64,000 bases of DNA from Psettodes erumei. Its lineage: Eukaryota; Chordata; Actinopteri; Pleuronectiformes; Psettodidae. The translations under genes were made by a program, and so were the position numbers. Positions within the stretch are counted from its first letter, which is position 1. Each line of letters begins with the position of its first letter. This document shows, piece after piece, positions 49,001-59,673 of this stretch. The stretch lies in the NCBI GenBank assembly GCA_016785225.1, contig JAFBJZ010000354.1, forward strand, positions 310,001 through 374,000. Direction: 5' to 3'. The notes beneath the pieces were generated by a model. It did not search any database and had not been told where the DNA came from. It was given only the letters and a program-made list of their open reading frames with translations.

Positions 49001-51412
49001 ACAACCTGCTCCCGGACATCATCAGTCGCCTGTCGGATCCAGAGAGAGGCATGAGCTCAGAGGACTTCAACACCATCATGAAGTGAGTGGTGCAGCGTCG
49101 CAGTACGGGTCTTCTTTGGTTTGTCCATACAGTGCAGGACTCTGCAGCCTCCAAAATGCGTGACGTGACATCTTTGCTATGTTGAGAGCTTTGTTTCGAT
49201 GTGGTATTCTTTGTGTGTGTGTTTTCAGACAGCTGTTCTCCTACATCACCAAAGAAAGACAGACCGAGTCTCTGGTAGAGAAACTGTGTCAACGCTTTAG
49301 GACTGCCAAGTGAGTTCATCTCCACCTCCACCTTTTTTGACCTGTGTCTTTTATGTTGCGTTTTTTTCTTTTTCTTTGTCTCTTTCTCAGCTCATTTCTA
49401 ATGTCTGTCCAGCAGTATTTCATTTGTGCGAGATGCAGGGGTGGGTAATTGGTGGGTGTTTTCGCTGCGTGAGTAGAGATCGACAATTATAGTTCACAGT
49501 TCAGTTCACCTGTCACCCACACTCTGACATCTTCTTATTCACTCATTTTGTCATGGAAACTGTCTTCCCATGTAGCTGAGGAATGTCGACAAACAACGGG
49601 CCTGGCCAGGCTTCAGTCTGCCTCTGACTCATACGCCATCCATACTCTGAGCTTAGAGGAAGGGCATTTTATATTACACAATGGCAAAGTGAATTTAGAT
49701 ATAAGAGGTTCCTGGAAAATGAGATTTTGTCCAAATGCCAGGGCAAAGCTGTATTCATGAGTAATGAGCTAATGAGTTTTTTTTTTTTTTTTTTTTTTGA
49801 GGATCTTGAATTTCTATGCATTTCACATAGTTTCAAATCCAGTTTGGTCCCTAATTCCATTCCACTTCTCTCCTCAGGACAGAGCGTCAGTGGTGTGACT
49901 TGGCCGAGTCCCTCTCTCTGCTGTCCATGTGCGAGCGTGGCTTTAAGAGGCTGCAGGAGTGCTGGGAGTGTTACAGCGACAAGCTGACCGAACCTGGGGT
50001 TTACCAGCCTCTGCTCTCCATCACTGCTAAGCTCCGGAAGCTGCGTGGGGCCAAGCCACAGTTTAAGGTACGGTAAGGTTTTGGTGTGGGGGCGGGGGGG
50101 GGGTTCTTTCTTTTTGGCTCCTATCGTTTGTGTTTACTGATGGTAACTGTGCATACCAGGCCCAGCTAGATGAGTTTGAAAAGCGGCTGACTATGATTCA
50201 CACACGGGGGCTTGAGAATGTAGAGAGTCCCGAGATGGAAGAGGAGAACCAAAAGGAGGGCTCCGCCGAGAAGACGGTCAGGCAGACGCCTTTGCCCGCC
50301 AAAGGCCGTCCAAGGACCAAGAGAGGTCGGTACTCATTGGCGTTCACTTGACTGTGGACCGTGTTGGGTCCAAATGAAGAAAAATCCGGATTATTATTTG
50401 TTTATGGTTGAATGTGACATATTAACCTCGAGCTCTCTCTGATGCAGGTCAAACAAAGCCTTCAGTGAGCAGCCACGGTGATGACAGTTTTGTGACGCCT
50501 CAGAAATCTCGCAAGTCCAAGAAACCTGTCATTAACTTCAGCAGCGATGAAGAGGAGGATGAGGAGGGTGAGTGTATCAATCTTGGAAACGGAATTAATC
50601 ATGATTTTTCTCTCGTCATTCTCTTCAGCAAAGATGGAGGAGGCTAAAAACAAATCGTTGGCAGTTTGCTTGCTGGAATTGTAATTCCTGCAATATTTCT
50701 ATTGCTTTACTTATGAAGTTGCTGGTGCAAAATTATTAATTCGAGTTAAAAAATTCAGTCAATTTTCAAATAAGTGCCCATAACAGTTTCCTAAAGCTCA
50801 AAGTGATGTACTGAAACAACTAACATATATATTCACATTTTAACAAGCTGCAGCATTTTTACTTTCAATTAATGGATTTAAATTGTTTAAGCTTTACCGT
50901 TTTTATGTGTTAATTATTGATATTGTGTAAAGACTTTAACCCACTAGTTTGGACAAAGTGAGTAATATACTTTGCATCAGTGCAACAGAGGGAGGCGTTT
51001 AAACTGGGGCTGAGCCACGAATCTTTCAACGTATAGCATTGCTCTGCTTCGGTTACTTTCAAAAGTGAACTGTGCGTCGTAATATTATTGATTCAAAATA
51101 AATCTGTGGATATCCCTGTAAGAGCTGATAGGGGGGAAAAAAACACCTTCAGGATCATGTCATCCGCATCACATCAGTCTTGCCCTTTATTAAATTATGA
51201 TTTACCGCAACGGTTTCTTTTAAAATGTTCCGACTGAACGCATAAAACCGTTCCTGGAAAAGAACGCGCGGCAGCTCTTTTGCTTTTTTTGATTTGACTT
51301 GAATCTTTTTTTTTTTTTTTCTCCATCAGATGCTGTAATGGCAGAGAGCGAGACCCCTAAAGTGACAACACCCATTGCCCGCACATCCAGGCGAGCTCGC
51401 CTCAGAAACTGA
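37067..51412 (+). CDS. ncapd2: Condensin I subunit D2 (CAP-D2), HEAT-repeat protein
   Basis: Non-SMC regulatory subunit of condensin I, which compacts mitotic chromosomes. Exons: 37067-37184, 37291-37366, 37448-37506, 37603-37814, 38291-38436, 38780-38907, 39027-39150, 39265-39412, 40358-40555, 40649-40783, 40867-40954, 41586-41799, 41937-42055, 42594-42797, 42894-43068, 43158-43242, 43408-43544, 44853-44985, 45197-45272, 45373-45588, 45748-45908, 46213-46324, 46477-46600, 46981-47136, 48719-48896, 48988-49082, 49229-49309, 49878-50067, 50160-50325, 50448-50567, 51330-51412. Product about 1418 aa (human 1401), collinear with human CAP-D2, with HEAT-type helices such as VKGQVSEMAVLLIDPEP and NLLPDIISRLSDPE. 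Acidic insert in the 41586 exon. The C-terminal tail is acidic, then basic, with TP sites (FVTPQKS, ETPKVTTP) like the CDK-phosphorylated mammalian tail. The 37814 donor is chosen by phase; 37779 looks better but breaks the frame. AATAAA at 51559. Hosts three scaRNA copies. Confidence 0.93.
37847..38179 (+). ncRNA. scarna10: U85-like scaRNA, diverged copy 1
   Basis: Composite C/D-H/ACA guide RNA in the ncapd2 intron 5' of exon 38291. Box C TGATGA is at 37854-37859 and box D CTGA at 38171-38174, framed by a GCCC/GGGC terminal stem (37848-37851, 38175-38178). TCTTTGGTAA (38160-38169) pairs with U5 snRNA U42-A51, with one G:U at U46, and places C45 opposite the fifth base before box D. GTAAGGG (37964-37970) pairs with U5 C39-C45 and lies 14 nt before an ATA box (37978), as expected for a pocket acting on U46. 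GGTGGG at 37921 can close the lower stem with CCCACC at 37971. A second ACA is at 38050. Length is about 333 nt (human U85 about 330). The body has diverged from the other copies, yet both guides and all boxes remain. Structure was judged by eye. Confidence 0.75.
39686..39707. repeat. Poly(T) tract
   Basis: About 21 T in the ncapd2 intron, 180 bp before scaRNA copy 2. Other intronic homopolymers of this kind occur at 49777-49798 and 51309-51320. Confidence 0.85.
39888..40191 (+). ncRNA. scarna10: U85-like scaRNA, copy 2
   Basis: Composite C/D-H/ACA guide in the ncapd2 intron between exons 39265-39412 and 40358-40555. Box C TGATGA 39896-39901, a D'-like CTGA 39924, box D CTGA 40182-40185, terminal stem TGCCC/GGGCA (39889-39893 with 40186-40190). 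The methylation guide TCTTTGGTAA (40171-40180) pairs with U5 U42-A51 so that C45 is at D+5. The pocket strand GTAAGGG (40001-40007) pairs with U5 C39-C45, 14 nt before ACA (40015). A second ACA is at 40083, and several TGAG words could be CAB boxes for Cajal-body targeting. A TG microsatellite (about 40087-40108) lies inside the element, between the second ACA and the D-box guide. Confidence 0.82.
41007..41310 (+). ncRNA. scarna10: U85-like scaRNA, copy 3
   Basis: Near-identical to copy 2 over its full length, in the ncapd2 intron between exons 40867-40954 and 41586-41799. Box C TGATGA 41015-41020, box D CTGA 41301-41304, terminal stem GCCC/GGGC. The U5 C45 guide TCTTTGGTAA is at 41290-41299. 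The pocket strand GTAAGGG (41120-41126) lies 14 nt before ACA (41134). Differences from copy 2 cluster in the 3' hairpin and the TG run. All functional words are unchanged, which points to recent duplication or gene conversion with both copies still constrained. Confidence 0.82.
43545..44852 (+). other. Large ncapd2 intron
   Basis: A 1.3 kb intron with a GA-rich stretch near 44520-44550 and a TA microsatellite at 44769-44795. No exon or structured RNA was recognised. Confidence 0.5.
44769..44795. repeat. (TA)n microsatellite
   Basis: An uninterrupted TA run about 55 bp before the acceptor of the exon at 44853. Confidence 0.9.
47137..48718 (+). other. Largest ncapd2 intron
   Basis: A 1.58 kb intron of mixed composition. 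I see no guide RNA with paired boxes, no coding exon and no clear repeat. Confidence 0.45.
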
Positions 51413-53772
51413 TGTTCGTGCCGATTTTACCCGTCTGTCTTATTTTGTCTTATTTGTGTCTCGATCTTGTATATATTTTTTTTAAAGATACAGTTACTTA
51501 GAACCAAGCTACAGTAGTTCCTCAATATATCCGATGACATAGAATCAAAATTACTCACAATAAAGTCATTTCTGCTTTTGATAAGAACCCGTCTGTCTCA
51601 GCTTGAGCTGTCACTCACCGGCCTCTTCGCACGGATGAAAACTCCATGAGGCCGACACCAGCAAATGTGTGAGGAGCTGGGTGCATGCTGGGTTATGTCA
51701 AGGAAATTTATACCATCATTACAAGCAGCTCTGAATATCTGCTCGTATTGTGTTTGGACAGCGGTGTTTAATGGGTTGTCGCAGCTTGCCCAGACAGTAT
51801 TACTACCCCACATGCTCTTCCACTTCATTTCCCTCCATTTTTTTTTTTTTTTCTCTTTCTTACAACATGTTCTATCATTTCACATTTTTACCAGACAAGA
51901 AAAAAAAAAGGCTTACCTGAGCGTAGGTGTATATTTATTTACAACACCATCCCCCCCGCTCTGTGTGACACATTTACTGTTGCTTAGTTGGCCGCCTCTG
52001 TTCTCCTGTAATCAATCTCTTTTGTGGGTCTCCCTCCTGTTCTCCTCCTCTCCGCTGCCTACTTTTCCTCCTACAGCGCTCCTCTCTTCACTGCCACCAC
52101 ATGCACGGCAGTTTAACCCCCCTCCACTCCCCTCTCATTGCTAATCTCTCCTCCTCGCCTACTGCCTCTCCCACACGTTGTCCTCTCCGAAAAAGATGTG
52201 AGGGGTGCATTTCTGGATGTGTGATTGATAGGTTATGTAAAGACACTTTGCCAACAGCAGGCTAACAATATGATTGCACCAGCAGTTGGGTTTTATCTGA
52301 GTTTAAATGCATTCAGTGGGTGCCAAGTGCGCACACACACGAGTAAATTTGCCCTTTTTTATAACTATTCGGTTCTGTACAACGATTAATTGTACTTGCT
52401 GGGTATGAAAACTTTAGCTACAGACATGTTGTTCTGTGCAGGTGATTTAAGAGAAAATATTCCTTGATGTGACTGATGGAGGTGGACAATCCCTGCCCAG
52501 TATCAGATGCACATTTTTAATTGCAGGGGTTTATTTACTTGAAATAATTAGAGGCTGCTGAACTTTGAGGTCTGTGTGTTGATCGCACAGCTCCCACTAG
52601 TATTGTAATTTGATGGCAGGGGGTACAGGGAGCAGATGGCACTGACAGACTGTAACTTACCCAACAGAGAGAGGGAGGTCACTGCATGCTGGGAAAGACC
52701 ACAGGGACAAAGGGGAGAAAGGAGGCTAGCGTTCGCAAGGAGCATTGTTGCCACATGGGAAATGCATAATTCAGATTAAGTCATGACATAAAATGTGAAT
52801 ATTTCTCGCCAGGTCACTTCATAACTCACTGGTCTCATTGACACAGCACTGGTTGACTACTGACCTTGATTTGTGCGGTTCAGTGGCATCAGTATGTGGC
52901 ACAGTACACACAGTCACCTTGGCAATGACGATCACTCTCCAAGGCTATGACATCACTCTAAAGAAAGAAAGTGAGGAGGAGGAATAGAGGTGCGTGTGTG
53001 GGGGGGGGGGTCCATCTCTGGCTCTACAAAACCCCTGCAGCATCCCAGCTGATGCCCCAACATTCAGCTACTTCCAAGAGGAAGAAAATCATCCTTTCAG
53101 CTCCATCACAGAGGAGGAGGAGGAGTCAAGCGAGTGAGATAGTGATGCTGCAGGCAGGTGCCAACAAGTGAGAGGTAGCCCACAGACCGAGAACGAGGGA
53201 GATGGAGAAGAGTCTGTGAGAGCACAAGGCGCCCAAGAGCTTTGAGAGACAACAGGTGAGCACTCATCTTTCAGAAATTCCTTTTGAAATAGATTGAGAC
53301 TCTATTTGACCTTGCAAGTGATTCTAAAAATCAAAGTCTAGTGTACATCTTTTGTTCTGATGACATATCCTTTTATTTTCACTTTAGTGAGGCATGCTGT
53401 TTAGTACTTTTCTTAAAATACAAACCCATAAATTTAGTATTTATTATGGCAAAAAGTTTTCCTCTAGATATAACCTAATTAATTTAGCCTGTTTCTGTTT
53501 TTTGTATCTTTTTTTTTTTTGGCTAGATTTAAAGGCGTACCGAGGGACTGTGAATTATCTTCAGCTAGACACGTACATATATATACATATGGTGACTGCA
53601 GACTAGTTGAGCAGCGTCTGTACAGTACAAATTTTTGTCCTTCAGACCATTCGGGTCATTATCTATAAAAGATTTAATTTCTCCATATGATTTGTTATGT
53701 AGTTGGGTGTTTGCAACCAGTGTGTTTCCAGTTTTCCTGCGCCAGTCATTCCTGCTCCTCGTCTCTGCTGCC
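51413..53772. other. ncapd2-CNP spacer
   Basis: Contains the ncapd2 poly(A) signal (AATAAA 51559-51564), T- and A-rich tracts (51839-51852, 51900-51909), a poly(G) run near 53003-53011 and a purine-rich part at 52970-53255 ending in a donor-like AACAGGTGAGC. That could be a noncoding first exon of the peptide gene. A TATATATACATATGG stretch at 53577-53591 is another possible promoter element. Neither is proven. Confidence 0.4.
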
Positions 53773-54367
53773 ATGCTGTGTCCTGTGCTGCTTTGTGCCA
53801 CTCTGCTCCTCCTGACACCCCTGGAGATCACAGAGGCTCGCGCTCTGCATCCCTCTCCTGACGCTGTGCAGGTATGGAGGGAGGGGAGGGGGGAAAGATA
53901 GAAAGCGAAGAAAAAGATTGGACTGAGGAGAATTCAGAGTGGATGAATAGTGGATACAAGAGAATAGTCCAGGAGGAGGGCAGAGTAATGAAATGTATCA
54001 CTGATTGAATTATTCTCCCTTGTACACTTCCTGACAATTAAATTTAATCTTTGTTCTTTCCACTCTGCAGTTCATGGAGCAATTTCTGGAACGCTACAAT
54101 GACCTTTTGACCCTGGACGACCTGGAGAACCTGTTGAACAGCCAACCCGAGGAGCAGTCCACCTTCTCCTCCGGGGTCAAAGCAGCCGAGTACCCCAAAT
54201 GGGCTGACGTGCAGCCGCAGCCCGAGACCCCCTGGCTGCGCCTGCTAAAGGGCACCCTGGCCAGTCAGAAGCGCGCAGAACCAGACCGTTCACGGAGGGG
54301 ATGGAACCGGGGATGCTTCGGGCTGAAACTGGATCGGATCGGGTCCATGAGCGGACTGGGCTGTTAG
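53773..54367 (+). CDS. C-type natriuretic peptide precursor (CNP family)
   Basis: Secreted hormone precursor; CNP signals through the guanylyl-cyclase receptor NPR-B to raise cGMP. Exons: 53773-53871 and 54071-54367, joined in phase, giving 131 aa. Residues 1 to about 23 form a leucine-rich signal peptide. The prosegment has the typical FMEQFLERYNDLLTLDDLEN. A furin-type RSRR precedes the mature 22-residue peptide (110-131), which contains GCFGLKLDRIGSMSGLGC with a Cys115-Cys131 ring of 17 residues and no C-terminal tail, as in CNP. Mature residues GWNR at its start fit fish CNPs. By its neighbours it is probably the CNP-1 type rather than the ortholog of human NPPC (2q37), which is inference. 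AATAAA follows at 54869. Confidence 0.93.
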
Positions 54368-57300
54368 TGGCCAGAGAGGAGGAGAGAAAGAAAGACTGAT
54401 AACATCCTTCTTAGATTATAATAAGGAAAAAAAAACCACTCATGCAAAGGCGTTCAGCTGCAGTGAAGGATGTTTACATGCGTGTAGATTACGTGTGGTG
54501 TGGTGTAAACTTACAGTGTAGCTAACGTGAATTCATGCAGCATAGATCAGATGTTTCACACGATCGTGTCTGTTTAACACAGCAGTTGTAGTCAATTCCA
54601 TGATTTAATGTTAAACTGAATATTAGAACCTGTGAGCTATGTTTACATTAAATGATCTTCTTTGATTGTTGAGCTTGGATTTTATTTTAAGTGAACTGGC
54701 ACTTTATGTACTTCCAGCTTTATCTGCATACAGTGAGTGTAAAGATGTTTAGACATGTTTTGGCCAGAGGATTGTAATTAAAATCAAGGGGAATCAACAT
54801 GGATATCCAATAGTGGTGCCGCCTGTAACTCCTGATGATTGTTTTTATGTTTACTTATGATTTGCATGAATAAATATATTTGTCATTTGCTGTGTCCTGA
54901 TTTTTTTTTTCTTTGTTCAGAGAAATTTGAATGATTGTGTGATTGATCATTCACTTCTGCCCCACACCTAAATCCCAGTTTGTTCACTCTGCTGACATAC
55001 GTCATCTCAATTTGTCCTTCAAACTAGTGCTTCAAATTCTCCTGACAGTTTGTTTTTTTTTAACTCGTGGCGCTTTATTAAATCATCCAGTGGCCGTTGC
55101 TGGAAATTGCATTTCTTCCTCAGTCATTCTTTAGTATGGGTGGCCTTTTCTGATAACAGCTGAAAACCTTCTGCTGTGCTTTTTATTCTGGCAAGCCAAT
55201 ATCCCAGGGCAAGAAAAAAATTTAATGATTCTACAGGGAAATAGAAATAAATATTCTGGCATCTTTCTCAGATAATCTCATATTATATTTATAGAATATG
55301 TATGTAGATATGATGCAAGTGTGTATCCCGTGGTTGTATTGGCAGTCCTTGTACCAGCAAAGGGCCTGGTTTTCAGAACATGACGTAACCTGAAAAAGTT
55401 AAAAAGAAAAAAAATTAAATAAAAAAAAAAAATTTGGACACAATTCTGAAAGAGATTACAGTGCTGTTACAAATGTTCACATCTTAACATACAACAAGAG
55501 ACCAGCGATGCCAAGGTGGTGTGAGGCTTCTGTGTGAGATGAAGTAACTGGTTCTCTCACTAGTAAGTGTAGGACCTACTACGAACATCTGCCTAAGCAA
55601 CAATGGTAAACGATTTGGGAAACTGATGATACGTTGTGATACCACAAATGTGAGGGTGGCTTTTGTTACTTTTGTTACTTTTGTTTTGGATCATAGAAGA
55701 TAATCTGAAGATGTCATCTTTGACTCTCAGTTCTAATGATGCACATTACTCACTACTGTCTGTCATTTTTATCATGTAAAATAATTGACAGATTATATAA
55801 TAAGCAACTAGAATAATAATTGTTGATTGCATCCCTCCACAACATTTTTGTTGTCCATGTATTACTTTATATTAATTTGATCAGATTTTACATGAATAAG
55901 TATTTAGATACAGTTTTCTATGACAACACTAGATGGCAGTCGAAGTCTATTTTGTTCATCTGTTGGACTTTGCACTGGACTTAAATACAGGAAACAAGTT
56001 GTATAAATGTGCATGAAGGCCGTCTTTACATGGACACATAATTGTGCACAGATCATCAAACAGAAATCTAATTATTAACTTTCTGTCAAGCTATTAGAAA
56101 AAGTATATATATATGATGTTTCTAATATGTTTCATTAAAGAAATTTCAGCTGAACTAAAATACAAAATAGATATTTTACGCCTGCTTTATTTATTCCATC
56201 ACTTCCCTTTCTACAATGGGTAGAGTGTGGCTGTTGTGATATAGGAAGAACATGTGATCTGTGTGAGGTAGCATTTACAGTACTGAGAGCATAACATAGC
56301 CCAAGTGTTGACTTGCCAGCAAGTGTCTAATCTTAGCATGACCTTTACTTCCCCTCTTTGACCTTAAGCTGCAAAGTAGAGGCCGAGATTGGCATGCGTG
56401 CACTCGGGGTTGTGGTAGTTCAGCTATGCCCAGGCCACTGGACTGCAGCCATAAAAACCCACCAGCACTCTCCGGTTCTGGTGTAGAGTGAAGTGCCTGC
56501 TAACCTGCAACGAAATATGTTTGAACACGCAATGTGCTGAGTTGGAAAATAGAAGTTCCTGAATGGCATCTTTGGTCCAGTTAGATGTGAAACTTGCCGC
56601 ATGCTCGCTCTGCTGTGGTGACAAGATCCCATGCTGTGGGTACGGTTACCATTAACTGTAAGAAGACTAAGGCCCAGTGTGCAGCCAAAGAGACATTTCT
56701 AGTAGGATTCAACATAACTGACCTCCTGGTTTAAAATGTCATTCTCATTATTCAGATTCAGCATTTTTTAATGTACAGTATATTTTTGAAGAAATGCTCT
56801 TGCCACACAGATTATTCAAAACCTCAAAAAGAAAAGAAGCTGACATGGCTGGGCCTTTTCATAATTTGTGTGCAGGGAATAAAAAGCGAGGACAGCTCAT
56901 TTTGCAGCATCGTAACATACGGCCAGATCCTTGAGTGCAGCGCTCCCGTTCAAACAAAGGAAGCTGTCTTTCAACGAAAAGACTTTTTAGCACACAGACT
57001 GGGAGTCAGTTATTTCAAAATAACCTGAAAAAGCAACAGTTTGACTGAGAAAATGGACTCAAATAGCCTGAGGATGTGTCCCCTGCACATGTGTAAAGAT
57101 TATATGGTGAGTAACCGAGACTCAGCGTTTGACTTGTGCTTAGTGGATGCAGGTAGAGTGGCGAGTGTCTGAAAGTGAAGGGTCATGGTCTTTGGACATT
57201 AAATGTCAGAGTCAGAAGACAGAGATTTGATCCGCCATTTGCTCCCTCTGTGTCTCTCTGTGTCTGTATTTACTGAGAAGGTCAGTGAGGTCCCCCTCTC

Positions 57301-57570
57301 TTTTTTCAGTCCACTACATGAGGACCCTAATAGCTGAGTATCTATGTCTAGGCCTCTTAAAGGCAGAAACACAAGTCAGGGTTGGGTGGCACCATGGCTG
57401 CAGTTGAAATAATGTTAATAATTGATATTGTTAATATTTATGTGTATATAATTTGCAGCTGAGTTTGGGTGGTAGGAGAGAAGCTTCTGGGCTGTTTAAC
57501 TCACATGAAAATGAAGTTGCAGAGGCCAGGTTGCATGCCTCTCTGCAGGCTTGACGACCTTGACATTCAG
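54368..57570. other. CNP 3'UTR and upstream region of gapdh
   Basis: CNP poly(A) signal AATAAA at 54869-54874. The rest is AT-rich, with an A-rich low-complexity part near 55400-55440. No exon is recognised. The 56200-57570 part may hold gapdh enhancers, but I cannot point to a specific site. Confidence 0.45.
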
Positions 57571-57709
57571 AGGGGGCGGGGCGAGGAGTAGGGCCCATCA
57601 GTGAGGGGGCGTGGCTTCAAACTCGCTCAATCATAAAAACACGCAGCTTAACTTTGCTCTTTCCACTCACACCCGGAGTCGCAAGACAGACTGAGGCATC
57701 TCACAAACG
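57571..57709 (+). promoter_or_regulatory. gapdh: gapdh core promoter and noncoding exon 1
   Basis: A GC box (GGGGGCGGGGCGAG, from 57572) and a GGGGGCGTGGC element (57605-57615) precede a TATA-like CATAAAAAC at 57632. About 30 bp further on begins the probable noncoding first exon, ending in ACAAACG before the donor GTAAAT at 57710. This layout matches vertebrate gapdh genes, which have a noncoding exon 1. Confidence 0.65.
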
Positions 57710-59673
57710 GTAAATACCGTGGATGATGAAATGATTTTACTCAGGCAGGGTCAGGAAGCGACAGGCCGATCTAGATTAAGATCACCTGGGGAACAATCTG
57801 CACTGAATTACCTTCCTTTTTGAGCGAACGAGGTTGTTTAGTCTAATGAAATTCGCTTTGCGTTTATATCCATTATTTCTTTACATTTGAGTTTTCTTTT
57901 GGGGATGTTAAAGTGTAATTTTGTTGGGATTTAACAGCAATTTCTACACTTGCCCTGACAGTCCTTTTCTTTGTAACTTCAGTGGAATACTTTTGCATGG
58001 TCTTTTGCAGTTGTCTGTCATTAAGTGAATGCTAATATATGGCATCATAAATGTGTACCACCATAAACGTTGGGTTATCAGTATTTAAACAGGAAGCATT
58101 GCTCTTCTTTCCCAACTTTGTCCTCTCATCTCTCCCTCCAGAGGACTAGACCAACCCAGGCAAAATGGTGAAAGTCGGTATCAATGGGTAAGAGAACATT
58201 TTTCTTTAAAAGTTCCCTTAACTTAAAAAATTCCAAATCTTCTGATTTAAACTAAATAAGCAACACACACTTGACTCGACCGCCCACTTTTTGCACCATC
58301 CACCTCACAATGCCACACCCCTCATCTGTTCACACACCACATTCATCTGTGATGGCTGCCTTGGTTCCACTTTCAAAATTTACCATTAAAATTTTTTAAT
58401 GCATGTTTATTTATGTTTGCTTGTACATAAAGACAAATGCACACTACACAACGATCATTTCTCAATTACTCTAGCCGAAAAGCAGTATTTACTGTGATTG
58501 GAATTGACTGACATTTCTTTTAAGATGCTTTTAAGAAATGCACAAATTGGCACACAATGAAAAAACAAAATAATTTGAAAGTTTGACAATGTAACCGCAG
58601 ACTAAGATTTCAGTGTGGTTCAGGCTGTGTAGTATGATATGAATTAATTCAACAAAAAATGTACCTGTGATAGATTATAGACTCTTAAAACAGTTAAAAG
58701 ATTAAACTAGCAATATTTTAGTTTGAGAAGCTATAAGACAACAAAGGATCCGTAGCTTTTACTGTCCTTGTCATGCAGGAATATCTACTACTACTATCTG
58801 GTCTTTTATGATTTGAGTCTTCAGCTTTGCTTTTTCTCCGATTTAGCAGGACAAACTGCAGGCTCTGTGACTTACTTGCATGGGACACTATGCAGCTTCT
58901 GAAGTAGAAAAACTCTTGTAACACAGACACACCTGCCTGCCCTTTATGTTTTTCCTGATCTTTGAACTTTGGCCCTCAGCAGATAACGACATGGGCTTCA
59001 GCATGGGGGTTATTCAACAGGGGATTGTTTTTCTGCTGCGTGAAGCTAGTGGAAGGGTGGACTGCATAACTAAAATGTTGTTAAATGCACATAATCTGAT
59101 GTCATAGTCGGCCAAGCTGTCTCTTTATCTCTCTGTCCCTCTTTCTCCTCCTCTTCCTCCCCCAATGGTCTGAGGACAGAGTTTATCTGAGCCAGGATTT
59201 TGAACCTGTGGTTAAAAAGTAACCCAGCTGCTGATCAAACAGTGAACTGTTGTCACCAGGATTACCACATTTCGAGGTTCATTTCGACTTTAGCCCACAG
59301 TGAGAGGAGAGTCTGAGTGCTGTGCAACCATAAGCTCTGCAACACACACCTCCCTCTGCCCCTCCTCCTGAACCCTGCCCTTTCTTCGTCTGCAGTTTCA
59401 GATCTCCCATGTCGGGGTCATGGATCCCACACAAAGGGGGAAAAGCTAGAACTCTAATGTGCAGTAGGCCATACTGAGGCTGAAGTTACTGTGAAAAACA
59501 CAATTTGGCATAATAATTAATATTCAGACAGATTATGTCCATTTAATGAGCATCTGCATCTCCATCTCACTGCCACTCAGCAACATGAGGGCGAGTTGGC
59601 TGGGTCTGAGTTAACGTGGTGTCATACCGCCACCTAGAGGCCTGACTAAGAAACAACACTCTTCACTTTTCAG
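57710..59673 (+). other. gapdh introns 1 and 2
   Basis: Intron 1 (57710-58141) and intron 2 (58188-59673) flank the small start-codon exon. Intron 2 is 1.5 kb, far larger than the later introns. It holds no recognisable exon, ncRNA or repeat. Confidence 0.5.
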
